A program made the position numbers and the translations under genes. The notes under the pieces are model-generated. The model saw only the letters and a program-made list of their open reading frames with translations. It was not told the origin of the DNA and did not search any database. DNA of 64,000 bases from JAUIAI01 sp963732405 (GTDB lineage Bacteria > Pseudomonadota > Gammaproteobacteria > Burkholderiales > Burkholderiaceae_E): positions 372,001 to 436,000 of the forward strand of contig CAVSZG010000001.1 in the NCBI GenBank assembly GCA_963732405.1. Reading direction: 5' to 3'. Each line of letters opens with the position of its first letter. Within the stretch, counting starts at the first letter, position 1. Of the stretch, positions 1 to 9,267 are shown in pieces.

Positions 1-2
1 AA

Positions 3-818
3 TGGGCCTGCCGGATCAACGAGGCCCTGGAGTCGGACGGTTTCGTCTTGTTCGCCCAGCGCATCGTCCCAGCGGGCGCGGCAGACAACGAGTACGTCGA
101 GTTGCTGATCCGCATGAAGGGGGAAAACGGCGCGCTCATCGGCCCGGGCGAATTTCTGCCAGCCGCCGAGCGCTTCTCCCTGATGCCCGCCATCGATCGA
201 TGGGTGCTGAAATGGGCACTGCGCAGTCTTGAGCAATGCCGGCACGATCGTCACGAGGGACCTCGGATTTCGATCAATCTGTCGGCCCAGTCGATTCACG
301 ATCTGACCTTTCTCGCGCATCTGACCGAATCGATACGCGCCAGTAGCGTGCCGGCCGACCGGCTGTGCTTCGAACTGACCGAAACGGTCGCCGTGGCCAA
401 CTTCGAACGAGCGAGGCAGTTTATCGATACAGTCCGCGCCCTGGGGTGTCAGTTCGCGCTGGACGACGTGGGCTCCGGGTTCAACTCCTTCAGCTATCTG
501 CGCCACCTCACATTCGACTCGATCAAGATCGACGGTCACTACGTGCGGGGCCTGGCGCACAACGCCGTCGACCGGACACTGATCCAGTCGCTGATCGATC
601 TGGCCCGCACCATGGGCATGGGAACCGTTGCTGAAATGGTCGAGACCGACGCGGACGCCGATCTGCTACGCGAGATGGGGATTCTGCATCTGCAAGGCTA
701 TGCCCTGCATCGACCAGAACCCTTGAGTGATCTCCTGCGGATGAGCGCAGTGCCCGCGGCAACACCGGACGAATCGTCGGAATCGATCCCGCTCGCCGCC
801 GAACCGGTTGAATCCTGA
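3..818 (+). CDS. EAL-domain cyclic-di-GMP phosphodiesterase, C-terminal part
   Basis: The frame is open from the left edge, so this is the 3' end of a longer gene; any GGDEF, PAS or membrane domain lies outside the window. The visible part is one whole EAL domain, which hydrolyses the second messenger c-di-GMP to pGpG. The signature residues are present in order: the ExLxR equivalent (ELLIR), PAAERF, the Asn of SINLSAQ, FELTET, the metal-binding DDVGSGF, KIDG, AEMVE and QGYALHRP. No catalytic position appears lost, so it is probably active. A short Pro/Ser/Glu-rich tail follows. The family is certain; the full architecture and signal input are unknown. Confidence 0.9.
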   Translation, partial: WACRINEALESDGFVLFAQRIVPAGAADNEYVELLIRMKGENGALIGPGEFLPAAERFSLMPAIDRWVLKWALRSLEQCRHDRHEGPRISINLSAQSIHDLTFLAHLTESIRASSVPADRLCFELTETVAVANFERARQFIDTVRALGCQFALDDVGSGFNSFSYLRHLTFDSIKIDGHYVRGLAHNAVDRTLIQSLIDLARTMGMGTVAEMVETDADADLLREMGILHLQGYALHRPEPLSDLLRMSAVPAATPDESSESIPLAAEPVES

Positions 819-994
819 TCCCGAACGCTGCAGCCATCGCAATGCAACCCCTGACCGCAATCAACCGTCGGGAAAGTCTGCCGCGGGGTCAGTGAGCTCG
901 CGCAAACTCGGGCACCGATCCCCACGGACCTGTGCGAAGATCGCCTGATCGAGACCCCCGACACGGCCGGTCGGATCGACCAGGAACCCCCGCC

Positions 995-2155
995 ATGAGC
1001 GAGTTCGAGTGGCCTTATTTCAGTGCCGAGCATCGCGCCCTGCGTGACACCCTGCAGCGCTTCGTGCGCGAGCAGGTCCTGCCGCAGGCCGATGCCTGGG
1101 AAGAAGCGGGGTACGTGCCGCGCCCAGTGCTGCAACAGATGGGCGCACTAGGCCTGCTCGGCATGCGCTATTCGCCCGAGTTCGGCGGCAGCGGTATGGA
1201 CACACTGGCCACGGTCGTGCTGGGCGAGGAACTGGGTCGCTCCACCTACGGCGGCTTTGCGATCACCGTACTGGTCCACACCGACATGGCATCGCCCCAT
1301 CTGCATCATGGCGGAACGCCCGAGCAACTCGCACGCTACATGCCGGCGATCTGTGCCGGCCGCTGTATCACAGCCGTGGCAATGACCGAGGCCGATGCCG
1401 GCTCCGATCTGGCCGGAATGCGCACGCGCGCCGTGCGCGACGGAGCGCACTGGGTGATCGACGGCAGCAAGATGTTCATCACCAATGGAGTGCATGCCGA
1501 CCTGTACATCGTCGCAGCCAAGACCGGTGATGGCGGCGGCGCGGCGCGGCATCGTCAGATGTCGATGTTCCTGGTCGACAAGGGCACCCCCGGTCTGCGA
1601 ATCGCACGGCCTTTGAACAAGACCGGCTGGCTTTCGTCGGACACCGCCGAACTGGTGTTTGAACAATGCCGTGTGCCGGCGGCCAATCTGCTGGGCGAAG
1701 TCGATCGCGGCTTTTATGCCCTGATGAAGAACCTGCAGAACGAGCGCATCGTGCTGACTGCCCAGGCGCTGGGCGAGGCTTCACGTGCGATCGAACTGAC
1801 GCTGGACTGGGTCACCACGCGCAAGGCCTTCGGCGCCCCGCTATGGGACCGGCAGACGATCCGCCACCGGCTGGCGATGCGCGCCGCCCAGGTCGAATCG
1901 GCGCGCGCCTTCACCTACAACACCGCATGGCGGGATGCGCAAGGCCAGCAGGTGAGCAAGGAAGTGTCAATGCTCAAGGCGCTTGCGGGCACTCTGGTCA
2001 ACGAGGTGCTCTATGATTGTGTGCAATTTCATGGCGGCATGGGCTATATGCGAGAGACCGCCATCGAACGAATGGCGCGTGACGCCCGGGTTCAGGCGAT
2101 CGGCGGCGGCGCAACCGAAGTGATGCTCGAAGAGGTCGCCAAGCGCCTGCGCTGA
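995..2155 (+). CDS. Acyl-CoA dehydrogenase
   Basis: A 386-residue flavoprotein of usual family length that oxidises acyl-CoA thioesters to trans-2-enoyl-CoA with FAD. The ATG at 995 is preceded by an AGGA-type ribosome site; a longer in-frame reading from 932 lacks similarity. Typical features are the MTEADAGSDLAGM flavin/substrate motif, the MFITNG strand, and the C-terminal QFHGGMGYMRE and IGGGATEVM segments. The Glu usually found in the C-terminal YEGT motif is Gly here, while an NERI motif sits where isovaleryl-CoA and long-chain dehydrogenases keep their catalytic base. Substrate chain type is therefore uncertain. It faces a second dehydrogenase gene across 67 bp. Confidence 0.92.
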   Translation: MSEFEWPYFSAEHRALRDTLQRFVREQVLPQADAWEEAGYVPRPVLQQMGALGLLGMRYSPEFGGSGMDTLATVVLGEELGRSTYGGFAITVLVHTDMASPHLHHGGTPEQLARYMPAICAGRCITAVAMTEADAGSDLAGMRTRAVRDGAHWVIDGSKMFITNGVHADLYIVAAKTGDGGGAARHRQMSMFLVDKGTPGLRIARPLNKTGWLSSDTAELVFEQCRVPAANLLGEVDRGFYALMKNLQNERIVLTAQALGEASRAIELTLDWVTTRKAFGAPLWDRQTIRHRLAMRAAQVESARAFTYNTAWRDAQGQQVSKEVSMLKALAGTLVNEVLYDCVQFHGGMGYMRETAIERMARDARVQAIGGGATEVMLEEVAKRLR

Positions 2156-2222
2156 GCATTTGCCAGCGCTTCCCGACAACGGAAACACTGACGTGACGTG
2201 ACATTCGTATCGAGTTCGGCAC

Positions 2223-3401
2223 TCAGATACCGAGTTGCCGGGCGGCCAGGTCCTTCATGATCTCTTCGGCACCACCGCCGATCATCATCACTTTCGCCTC
2301 ACGGTAAATGCGCTCGCTGCGCAGGCCGCGCATGAACCCCATGCCGCCCAGAATCTGCACGGCCTGATCGGCGCACATCTGCATCGCCTGGGTCGACATC
2401 ACCTTGGCCAGACAGGTACGGGCCACCAGTTGAGCCGGATCACCCTGTCCTTCGCGCAAACGCCAGGCGAGGTCGTAGATCAGACAACGCGCCGCATCGA
2501 TCCGTGCATACATGTCCATCAACTTGTGGCGCACGACCTGACGCTCGGACAGACTCATGCCGAATGTCTTGCGTTCGCGGGCCCAGTCCAGCGCCTCCTC
2601 AAAGCAAACCTGCGCATAGGCGCAGGCCTGAGCCGACATGCCCAGACGTTCGCCATTAAAATTCTGCATGATCACCTTGAAGCCCTGATGCTCCACGCCG
2701 ATCAGATGATCCACCGGGACCCGCACCTGGTCGAAGTGCAGACGGGCGGTGTCCGACGCCCACCAGCCCATCTTCCTGAGCTCGGTCCGGGTCAGGCCGG
2801 GTGAATCACCGTCGACGAGCAGTACCGAAATGCCCGAGGGTCCCTGGCGATCGGGGTCAGTTCGGACCGCCACGGTCAGGTAGTCAGCGCGCATGCCGGA
2901 GGTGATGAACACCTTCTCGCCGTTGACCACATAGTGATCCCCCTGGCGGATTGCGGTGGTCTTGAGGGCTGCTACGTCCGATCCGCCGGAAGGCTCGGTT
3001 ATCGCCAGAGCACAAATCGTGTCGCCCCGCAGAATCGACGGAATGATGCGCTGCTTCAGCCCGGGACTGCCGAAGTCGGCCACCGGCGGCAGGCCAATGG
3101 TGTGCGACAGCAGCGACGCCGCCACGCCGCCCGCACCGCAGCGAGCGATCTCTTCGGCAATGATCAGGTGATAAAAAATATCGGCGGGCGTGCCGCCGTA
3201 GATTTCATCATATCCAACGCCCAGGATGCCCATGGCCCCGGCCCTGCGATACAGCTCACGCGGAAAGGTCCCGGCTTCATCCCATTCAGCCACGAATGGC
3301 GAGATTTCACGCGCCACGAAGTCTCGCAAGGAAGCCCGGAACGCGTCATGATCCGCGTCGAAGTAATGCCGGGCGGACGGCATATCGAAAATCGAAGTCA
3401 T
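2223..3401 (-). CDS. Acyl-CoA dehydrogenase
   Basis: A 392-residue acyl-CoA dehydrogenase, convergent with the neighbouring paralogue. The motifs are ITEPSGGSDVAAL near residue 135, VFITSGMRAD, QILGGMGFMRG and a C-terminal IGGGAEEIM. As in its neighbour the C-terminal base is replaced by Gly, and an NGERLGM motif offers the isovaleryl/long-chain-type glutamate. It would pass electrons to ETF in the cytoplasm. The pair could act in branched-chain or long-chain acyl-CoA breakdown, but no thiolase, hydratase or CoA ligase is nearby to define a pathway. Confidence 0.92.
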   Translation of the reverse strand: MTSIFDMPSARHYFDADHDAFRASLRDFVAREISPFVAEWDEAGTFPRELYRRAGAMGILGVGYDEIYGGTPADIFYHLIIAEEIARCGAGGVAASLLSHTIGLPPVADFGSPGLKQRIIPSILRGDTICALAITEPSGGSDVAALKTTAIRQGDHYVVNGEKVFITSGMRADYLTVAVRTDPDRQGPSGISVLLVDGDSPGLTRTELRKMGWWASDTARLHFDQVRVPVDHLIGVEHQGFKVIMQNFNGERLGMSAQACAYAQVCFEEALDWARERKTFGMSLSERQVVRHKLMDMYARIDAARCLIYDLAWRLREGQGDPAQLVARTCLAKVMSTQAMQMCADQAVQILGGMGFMRGLRSERIYREAKVMMIGGGAEEIMKDLAARQLGI

Positions 3402-3512
3402 CGAGTCAACGAATCAGACGAGGGCATCGCCCAATATTGTCGCACTACCGGCACTGACCGGAGATCCGGTGCGCGAAGCCCCCATGGTTGAGGATTTGCC
3501 GCGCGCCGCAGT

Positions 3513-5171
3513 TCAGCCGAGTGCGGCCGCCACCACCTCGCGCGCCTGCTCCTGCACCTGCGCCAGGTGGGCGGGCCCGAGAAACGATTCCGCGTAGATC
3601 TTGTACACATCCTCGGTGCCTGAGGGTCGCGCGGCAAACCAGGCGTTCTCCGTCACTACCTTGAGCCCGCCGATCTTGGCCCCGTTGCCTGGCGCCTCGG
3701 TGAGGCGGGCGGTGATGCGCTCACCGGCGAGCCTATCGGCCTTCACATCCGCCGGTGCGAGCGACGCCAGTCGCGCTTTCTGCTCACGAGTGGCGGGCGC
3801 GTCGACCCGTGCATAGGCGGGTGCACCGAACTGGCGGGTCAGCTGAACATAGTGCTGACTCGGGCTGGTGCCGGTCACGGCCTGGATTTCCGCTGCCAGC
3901 AAGGCCAGGATGATGCCGTCCTTGTCGGTGCTCCAGACCCGGCCATCGCGTCGCAGGAACGACGCGCCGGCCGACTCCTCACCGCCAAACGGACCTGAAC
4001 CATCGAGCAGACCCGGTACGAACCATTTGAAACCGACCGGCACCTCGACCAGTCGTCGCCCCATGGCCTTTGCCACCCGATCGATCATCGAACTGCTGAC
4101 CAGTGTCTTGCCGATGAAGCCATCGGCCGGCCATTGTCCGCGTGAGCGATACAGGTAGTCGATCGCCACCGCCAGATAGTGATTCGGATTCATCAGACCC
4201 GCATCCGGGGTGACGATGCCGTGGCGATCCGAATCCGCATCGTTGCCGGTCGCGATATCGTATCGATCACGCTGCGCGATCAGACCGGCCATCGCATCGG
4301 GCGAGCTGCAATCCATGCGGATCTTCCCGTCCCAGTCCAGCGTCATGAAGCGGAAGGTCGCATCAACCAATGGATTGACGACCGTGAGCGCCAGGCCATG
4401 TCGCTCGCCGATCGCCGCCCAGTAGTCGACCGATGCGCCGCCCAGCGGGTCGGCGCCGATTCGCACCCCGGCCGAGCGAATGGCCGCCATGTCGACCACG
4501 TTGGGCAGGTCATCAACATAGCTGCCCAGAAAATCATAGGACACGGCCTGGGCGCGGGCGCGGCCGAACGGGATCCGCCGCACCTCGCGCAATCCGTCGC
4601 GGATCAACGCGTTGGCTCGTGCCGCGATCCAGCGCGTGGCATCGGTATCGGCCGGCCCGCCATGCGGCGGGTTGTACTTGAATCCGCCATCAGCCGGCGG
4701 ATTGTGCGAAGGGGTGACCACAATGCCGTCGGCCAGTCCGACGCCCGCGGGCAAGGCATCAACGCCATGGATCCGACCGGCATTGGCGCGCAGGATCGCA
4801 TGCGAGATCGCAGGCGTGGGCGTGTAGCGGTCGGCCGCATCGACCCGGACCGCCACCTCATTGGCGACCAGCACCTCCAGCGCGCTGGCCCATGCGGGTT
4901 CAGACAAGGCATGAGTGTCCCGGCCGATGAACAGCGGCCCGTCGAAGCCCTGGGTACGACGGTAGTCGCAGATCGCCTGGGTGGTGGCCAGGATATGGGC
5001 CTCGTTGAAAGATCCGCGCAGACTGCTGCCACGGTGGCCCGAGGTGCCGAAGGCGACCTGCTGGGCGATGTCATCCGGATCCGGTTCGAGCGTGTAGTAG
5101 GCCGTGACCAGATGTGACAGGTCGACCAGATCAGCGGATGCGGCGGGTTGTCCGGCACGTTGGCGATTCAT
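3513..5171 (-). CDS. pgm: Phosphoglucomutase (alpha-D-glucose phosphate-specific)
   Basis: A 552-residue protein, close to the roughly 546 residues of E. coli Pgm, interconverting glucose-1-phosphate and glucose-6-phosphate through a phosphoserine. Seen in order are FGTSGHRGSS near the N-terminus, the catalytic serine loop VTPSHNPPADGG, the magnesium loop GNDADSDRHG, the sugar-binding FGGEESAGASF and the phosphate-binding RPSGTEDVYK near the end. An in-frame extension to 5324 exists, but the ATG at 5171 matches the family N-terminus. It is a stand-alone housekeeping gene linking glycolysis to glycogen and sugar nucleotides. Confidence 0.96.
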   Translation of the reverse strand: MNRQRAGQPAASADLVDLSHLVTAYYTLEPDPDDIAQQVAFGTSGHRGSSLRGSFNEAHILATTQAICDYRRTQGFDGPLFIGRDTHALSEPAWASALEVLVANEVAVRVDAADRYTPTPAISHAILRANAGRIHGVDALPAGVGLADGIVVTPSHNPPADGGFKYNPPHGGPADTDATRWIAARANALIRDGLREVRRIPFGRARAQAVSYDFLGSYVDDLPNVVDMAAIRSAGVRIGADPLGGASVDYWAAIGERHGLALTVVNPLVDATFRFMTLDWDGKIRMDCSSPDAMAGLIAQRDRYDIATGNDADSDRHGIVTPDAGLMNPNHYLAVAIDYLYRSRGQWPADGFIGKTLVSSSMIDRVAKAMGRRLVEVPVGFKWFVPGLLDGSGPFGGEESAGASFLRRDGRVWSTDKDGIILALLAAEIQAVTGTSPSQHYVQLTRQFGAPAYARVDAPATREQKARLASLAPADVKADRLAGERITARLTEAPGNGAKIGGLKVVTENAWFAARPSGTEDVYKIYAESFLGPAHLAQVQEQAREVVAAALG

Positions 5172-5283
5172 CGATAACTCCAGTTTGGAACAGGTATCGT
5201 GACAATGGTAGGCCCTGTGCACCGGGCAGTCTGCGCGGGTTGTCCGCACGGACACACGGCGGCCGGCCCGGTGATCCCGCCGG

Positions 5284-6504
5284 TCAGATGATCGACCGCT
5301 CGACAAAGGGTCGATTTGCCACAATCCGGTCGTAGTGGAACGGGCTCAGGTCGAGCGTGCGATATTCACCGTAGGTCAGCCATTCGGCCGTGCCCCGACC
5401 CATGGCCGGCGACTGCTGCAGGCCGTGCCCGGAGAAGCCGTTGAGAAACAGGAAATTGCGCACCCGGGTATGCGGCCCCAGGATCGCATTGTGATCGAAG
5501 ACGTTGTAGGCATAGTGGCCGGCCCATTCGCGCATCACCTTGATCGCCTCGAACTGCGGTATCCGATGGGCGATGGCCGGCCAGATCTTCTCCTCCCATA
5601 ACGACAGATCCATCGTGAAGTCATCATGATCAACCGCCGGGTCGATCACCGAATGACCGCCGGCCATATAGGTGGTACGGCCATCCTGCCGGCAATGAAC
5701 GCCACTTGGATCGATGGTCAGCGGTAATTCGCGATCGAGCGGCTGCTGCGCCGTGAACACATAGGTATATCGCTTGCGCGGCTCCACCGGCAGATCGTCG
5801 ATGCCCGCCATGCGCGCAGTGAGCGAAGCGCGTGGTCCCGAGGCATTGACCACCTGATCGCAGCTCAGCGTCTCACCGGTGGCCAGGGTGACGCCGCTCA
5901 CCCGATCGCCGACCGGGCTCAGCGACATCGCGACCACGCGGTTGCTCAGGAACTCGACGCCTCGCTCGCGCGCGATCCGACGCCACCAGTCGAAGACCGT
6001 CATCGAATCCCAGTAGCCCTCATCGAGGGTGTTGATGCTGCCCAGCACGATGTCATCGAGCCGGTAGAACGGATAGTCATGAGCGATCTGATCGGCCGTG
6101 AGCAGCCGGGTCGCCGCGCCCGCACCGACCTGCACGCGCTGATTCTCACGCAACACCTGGGCCGCCTGCGCATTGTCCGCGAGATACAGGTAGCCAAAAT
6201 TCTGGATCCGGATCGATGGCACCCGTGGATCATTGCCCAGGCGCTCGGGCAGATGATTGATGAAGTCGGCGGCGAACTGCGAGACCCGCACATTGAGCTC
6301 GGACGAGAACTGCAGCCGGATGCAGCTGTTGGAGTGACTGGTCGAGGCGAACTCGTAGCTCGGATCCTGCTCGACAACGAGGATGGATCCCTTGAAGTCC
6401 GGGTTGTCGGTGAGAAACCAGGCAGTAGAGGCCCCCATCATCGCACCACCGACGATCACGACATCATAGTGTGCCGCCCGGGGCGGCTGAAAGCTCACGG
6501 CCAT
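5284..6504 (-). CDS. FAD-dependent oxidoreductase (DAO / sarcosine-oxidase-like family)
   Basis: A 406-residue flavoenzyme. The N-terminal strand VVIVGGAMMGAS is the FAD-binding Rossmann motif, with the usual GxGxxG altered to GGAMMG. A second ATG-type motif (VNASGPRA) and a C-terminal LNGFSGHGLQQSPAMG loop are typical of the DAO fold, which oxidises secondary or tertiary amines such as sarcosine, dimethylglycine or D-amino acids. The start has a GGAGA site ten bases upstream. It lies 112 bp from pgm and is divergent from the TIM-barrel hydrolase gene. The amine substrate cannot be read from the sequence. Confidence 0.88.
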   Translation of the reverse strand: MAVSFQPPRAAHYDVVIVGGAMMGASTAWFLTDNPDFKGSILVVEQDPSYEFASTSHSNSCIRLQFSSELNVRVSQFAADFINHLPERLGNDPRVPSIRIQNFGYLYLADNAQAAQVLRENQRVQVGAGAATRLLTADQIAHDYPFYRLDDIVLGSINTLDEGYWDSMTVFDWWRRIARERGVEFLSNRVVAMSLSPVGDRVSGVTLATGETLSCDQVVNASGPRASLTARMAGIDDLPVEPRKRYTYVFTAQQPLDRELPLTIDPSGVHCRQDGRTTYMAGGHSVIDPAVDHDDFTMDLSLWEEKIWPAIAHRIPQFEAIKVMREWAGHYAYNVFDHNAILGPHTRVRNFLFLNGFSGHGLQQSPAMGRGTAEWLTYGEYRTLDLSPFHYDRIVANRPFVERSII

Positions 6505-6723
6505 CAGATCAGTTCTCCGTTGCGAACGGCGGCCGTTATGACCACCACCTCATCGTCACCGAGTCCGTATGGCTGCCTGACGACCGGTTCGCCGATGTAG
6601 CCGCAAGCCTAGCCGATCGGATGGATTTGCGGAAACGGCCTGGCGCCTGATCACGATCGCGGTCGCGTGGACCGGGGTTGACGTCTACGGTACCCTACGC
6701 CGAATCCGCCATGTTGGTTGCCC

Positions 6724-7707
6724 ATGCCTCGCACACCAAAGCTACCCGACGCCCTGCCAACCATCCACGGGCGCTGGAACGACGATCCCGATGCGGTCAC
6801 CCTGGTCGATGCGCATCACCATATCTGGGATCTGCAGCGCAACCACTATCCCTGGCTGGCGGACCGACCCGATCCGCATTTTTTCCTCGGCCCTTACGAT
6901 GCCTTGAAGCGGAACTATCTGCCGTCCGACTATCGACGCGACAGTGCCGGCCACAATGTGCTGGCCACCGTGCACTGCGAAGCCGAATGGGATCGCGACG
7001 ATCAGGTTGGCGAGACGCAATGGCTCACGCAGATGCACGAGGCGCAGGGTCTGCCCACGGCCATCGTCGCCCATGCCTGGTTCCATACCGACAATGCCCA
7101 CGAAGTGCTCGCGCGTCAGGCCGCCTCGCCGCTGGTTCGCGGCATCCGGTCCAAGCCCGTCACGGCGCTGTCGCCGGACACCATGCAACCCGGTCTGCCG
7201 GGCAGCATGCAGGATCCACGCTGGCTCGAGGGCCTGGCGCGACTCGAGCGCTACGGCCTGTCCTGGGATCTGCGGGTCCCTTACTGGCACCTGTACGAAG
7301 CGGCGCAGGTGGCGCAGGCCTTTCCGCGCATCCCGATCGTGCTCAACCACACCGGCTTTCCGTGGGATCGCAGTGCCGAAGGACTGGCCGCCTGGCGGGC
7401 CGCGATGGAGGCGATTGCCCAACAACCGAACGTGCACCTGAAGGTGTCGGAATTCGGCCTCAGGGAGCAGCCCTGGGACTATGAATCGAACCGGTTGGTG
7501 GTGCGCACAGCCCTGTCGATTTTCGGCATCGAGCGGTGCATGTTCGCGAGCAACTTTCCCGTCGCCGGATTGCGCATCGACTACGACACCCTGGTCAGAT
7601 CGGTCGCACGAATGCTCGAGGACCACACCGCCAGCGAGCGCTATCGGTTCTTCGTGGGCAATGCGGCGGCGTTCTATCGGCTGGATGGCATCGAAAGCGA
7701 CGAATGA
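6724..7707 (+). CDS. Amidohydrolase-2 family TIM-barrel hydrolase (COG3618 type)
   Basis: A 327-residue metal-dependent hydrolase. The early DAHHHIWDL motif supplies the HxH metal ligands, NHTGFPWDR near residue 205 supplies a later His, and a conserved Asn-rich ASNFPVAG strand occupies the place of the active-site aspartate region near the C-terminus. Characterised relatives hydrolyse sugar lactones or dicarboxylic lactones. The ATG at 6724 is preferred over a TTG six bases upstream. It converges on the SAF-domain dehydrogenase gene 27 bp away, and both are plausible parts of a small carbon-acid catabolic group. Confidence 0.85.
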   Translation: MPRTPKLPDALPTIHGRWNDDPDAVTLVDAHHHIWDLQRNHYPWLADRPDPHFFLGPYDALKRNYLPSDYRRDSAGHNVLATVHCEAEWDRDDQVGETQWLTQMHEAQGLPTAIVAHAWFHTDNAHEVLARQAASPLVRGIRSKPVTALSPDTMQPGLPGSMQDPRWLEGLARLERYGLSWDLRVPYWHLYEAAQVAQAFPRIPIVLNHTGFPWDRSAEGLAAWRAAMEAIAQQPNVHLKVSEFGLREQPWDYESNRLVVRTALSIFGIERCMFASNFPVAGLRIDYDTLVRSVARMLEDHTASERYRFFVGNAAAFYRLDGIESDE

Positions 7708-7734
7708 ATCCGGTAGCGGGCGCGCGCTCGTCGT

Positions 7735-9138
7735 TCAGGCCGGCGCTTCGAACAGACTGTCCTGGGCCTGGCGAAGCTGCCACAGGGTCGAGTCTTCCGG
7801 CGTCAGGACATCGGCAACGGTCAGTGGTTGGCCCGCGCTGACCGAACGGGCTAGCCGCCGTCCCAGCGCCAGATAGTAGGGAATGGGCTGCTCAGGCGCG
7901 AGCGTGACCTTGGCCGCGAACCGCGGTGCCACCCCGGCGATCGTGTGCGTATGACGGTCGCCAATCTGCAGCAGCGTGCCGGCTGGCAGATCCTGCGTGG
8001 CACGACCCACGACGTCATAGCGGGGACGATACCGCTCATCCACGCTGGCTCGCCCATGCCGCACCGCCTCCAGGATCGAGGCCAGCGCCTCGACACCCAG
8101 CAGATGCGTCGGGTTGTACAGCAGCAGGCGCGAACCCGAGCGGCTGGCCGGAATACCTTTGGCGCGCAAGACGGCGAAGGTGTCATCGTCGCCGATGTCG
8201 CACACCACGAAGACACCGCCCGCAAAACTGAGCTCATCGACTCGGCGCAGGCAGTTGAAGGTATCGATGGTGCCCTCATCGGCGAACAGACCGCCCTGGC
8301 GGATCGGACAAAACAGATCGGGCAGCTCGAGCGTTCGGGCGATGGGTGCGCGCAGCGTCGCACCATCGAGACGCAGACCGGTGGCATTGGCGACAATGGC
8401 CATCTCGCAGTAGTCGGGCGCGCTGGCCCGGGGGAGTTCGGCCAGCAATGCGGCCCGCGCCTCGATTGACTGATCGGGCGACGTCGTGGGCAGTTGCCAG
8501 GCCTGGTCGAGCGCCGGCACCTCGAGCGTGCGACCCTGGGTGATCAACACTTGTTTGCGCGGGTCATAAACGAAATCGAACTCACTCGCCTTGCCGGCAC
8601 CGAGAATGCGCAGACCCAGCAAACGCGCCCAGGCGACCAGTTTGATCAGCAGGCTGGGCTGATCGCCATCAACCGGTGTATAGACCACGCCGGCGTCGCG
8701 CGCCTGGCGGGCGAGCCACGGTCCGATCACCGAATCACATTCCTTCGTGGCCATCGCCACATGCTGGCCGTTGGCGATGGCGGCCTGGGCCAGGCGCGCG
8801 GCCGCCTCCGGATGCCCGGTCGAGTCGACGACGATATCGAGCGGCAGCAGCGGAAGCAGATTCGCATCGGGCGTCAGCACCCTGGCGCCCAGCGCCAACG
8901 CCGTCATGGCCTGCGCCCGCGACTCGCAGAGGTGGATCAGGTCGCGCGGCACACCCGCACGTTCGAGCCGACGGCGCGCCTGGTCGACATTCAGATCGGC
9001 AAATGCGCAGACGCTCACCGCGCTCACGTGTTGATCCCGAATCGCCAGCGATGCCCCGAATTCGCCCACGCCGGCCACACCAATTCGGATCGGTGGCTGG
9101 GTTGGGGCGGTGTTCGTTGCGACAGGATTCTGTACCAT
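7735..9138 (-). CDS. Homoserine-dehydrogenase-like oxidoreductase with C-terminal SAF domain
   Basis: A 467-residue protein of the COG4091 type. The N-terminus carries a nucleotide-binding GVAGVGEFGAS Rossmann motif, followed by a homoserine-dehydrogenase-like central region (VDSTGHPEAAARLA, MATKECDS). The last 70 or so residues (DLPAGTLLQIGDRHTH through VADVLTPED) form the SAF domain found in sugar-acid dehydratases. Relatives are usually in sugar or sugar-acid catabolic clusters rather than amino-acid synthesis. The adjacent hydrolase and AraC regulator fit that, but the substrate is unknown. Confidence 0.82.
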   Translation of the reverse strand: MVQNPVATNTAPTQPPIRIGVAGVGEFGASLAIRDQHVSAVSVCAFADLNVDQARRRLERAGVPRDLIHLCESRAQAMTALALGARVLTPDANLLPLLPLDIVVDSTGHPEAAARLAQAAIANGQHVAMATKECDSVIGPWLARQARDAGVVYTPVDGDQPSLLIKLVAWARLLGLRILGAGKASEFDFVYDPRKQVLITQGRTLEVPALDQAWQLPTTSPDQSIEARAALLAELPRASAPDYCEMAIVANATGLRLDGATLRAPIARTLELPDLFCPIRQGGLFADEGTIDTFNCLRRVDELSFAGGVFVVCDIGDDDTFAVLRAKGIPASRSGSRLLLYNPTHLLGVEALASILEAVRHGRASVDERYRPRYDVVGRATQDLPAGTLLQIGDRHTHTIAGVAPRFAAKVTLAPEQPIPYYLALGRRLARSVSAGQPLTVADVLTPEDSTLWQLRQAQDSLFEAPA

Positions 9139-9267
9139 CCCGATCTCTCGTTGCAGGTTTAGCGGTCGATCTTATCGCGCCGCGAGTAGCAGGAGAGTCT
9201 GGAGAGCGACGGTATTTTGACCACCGGATCCGTGCTGAGCGGAATCGATTCAACCGGCTGAGGCTCC

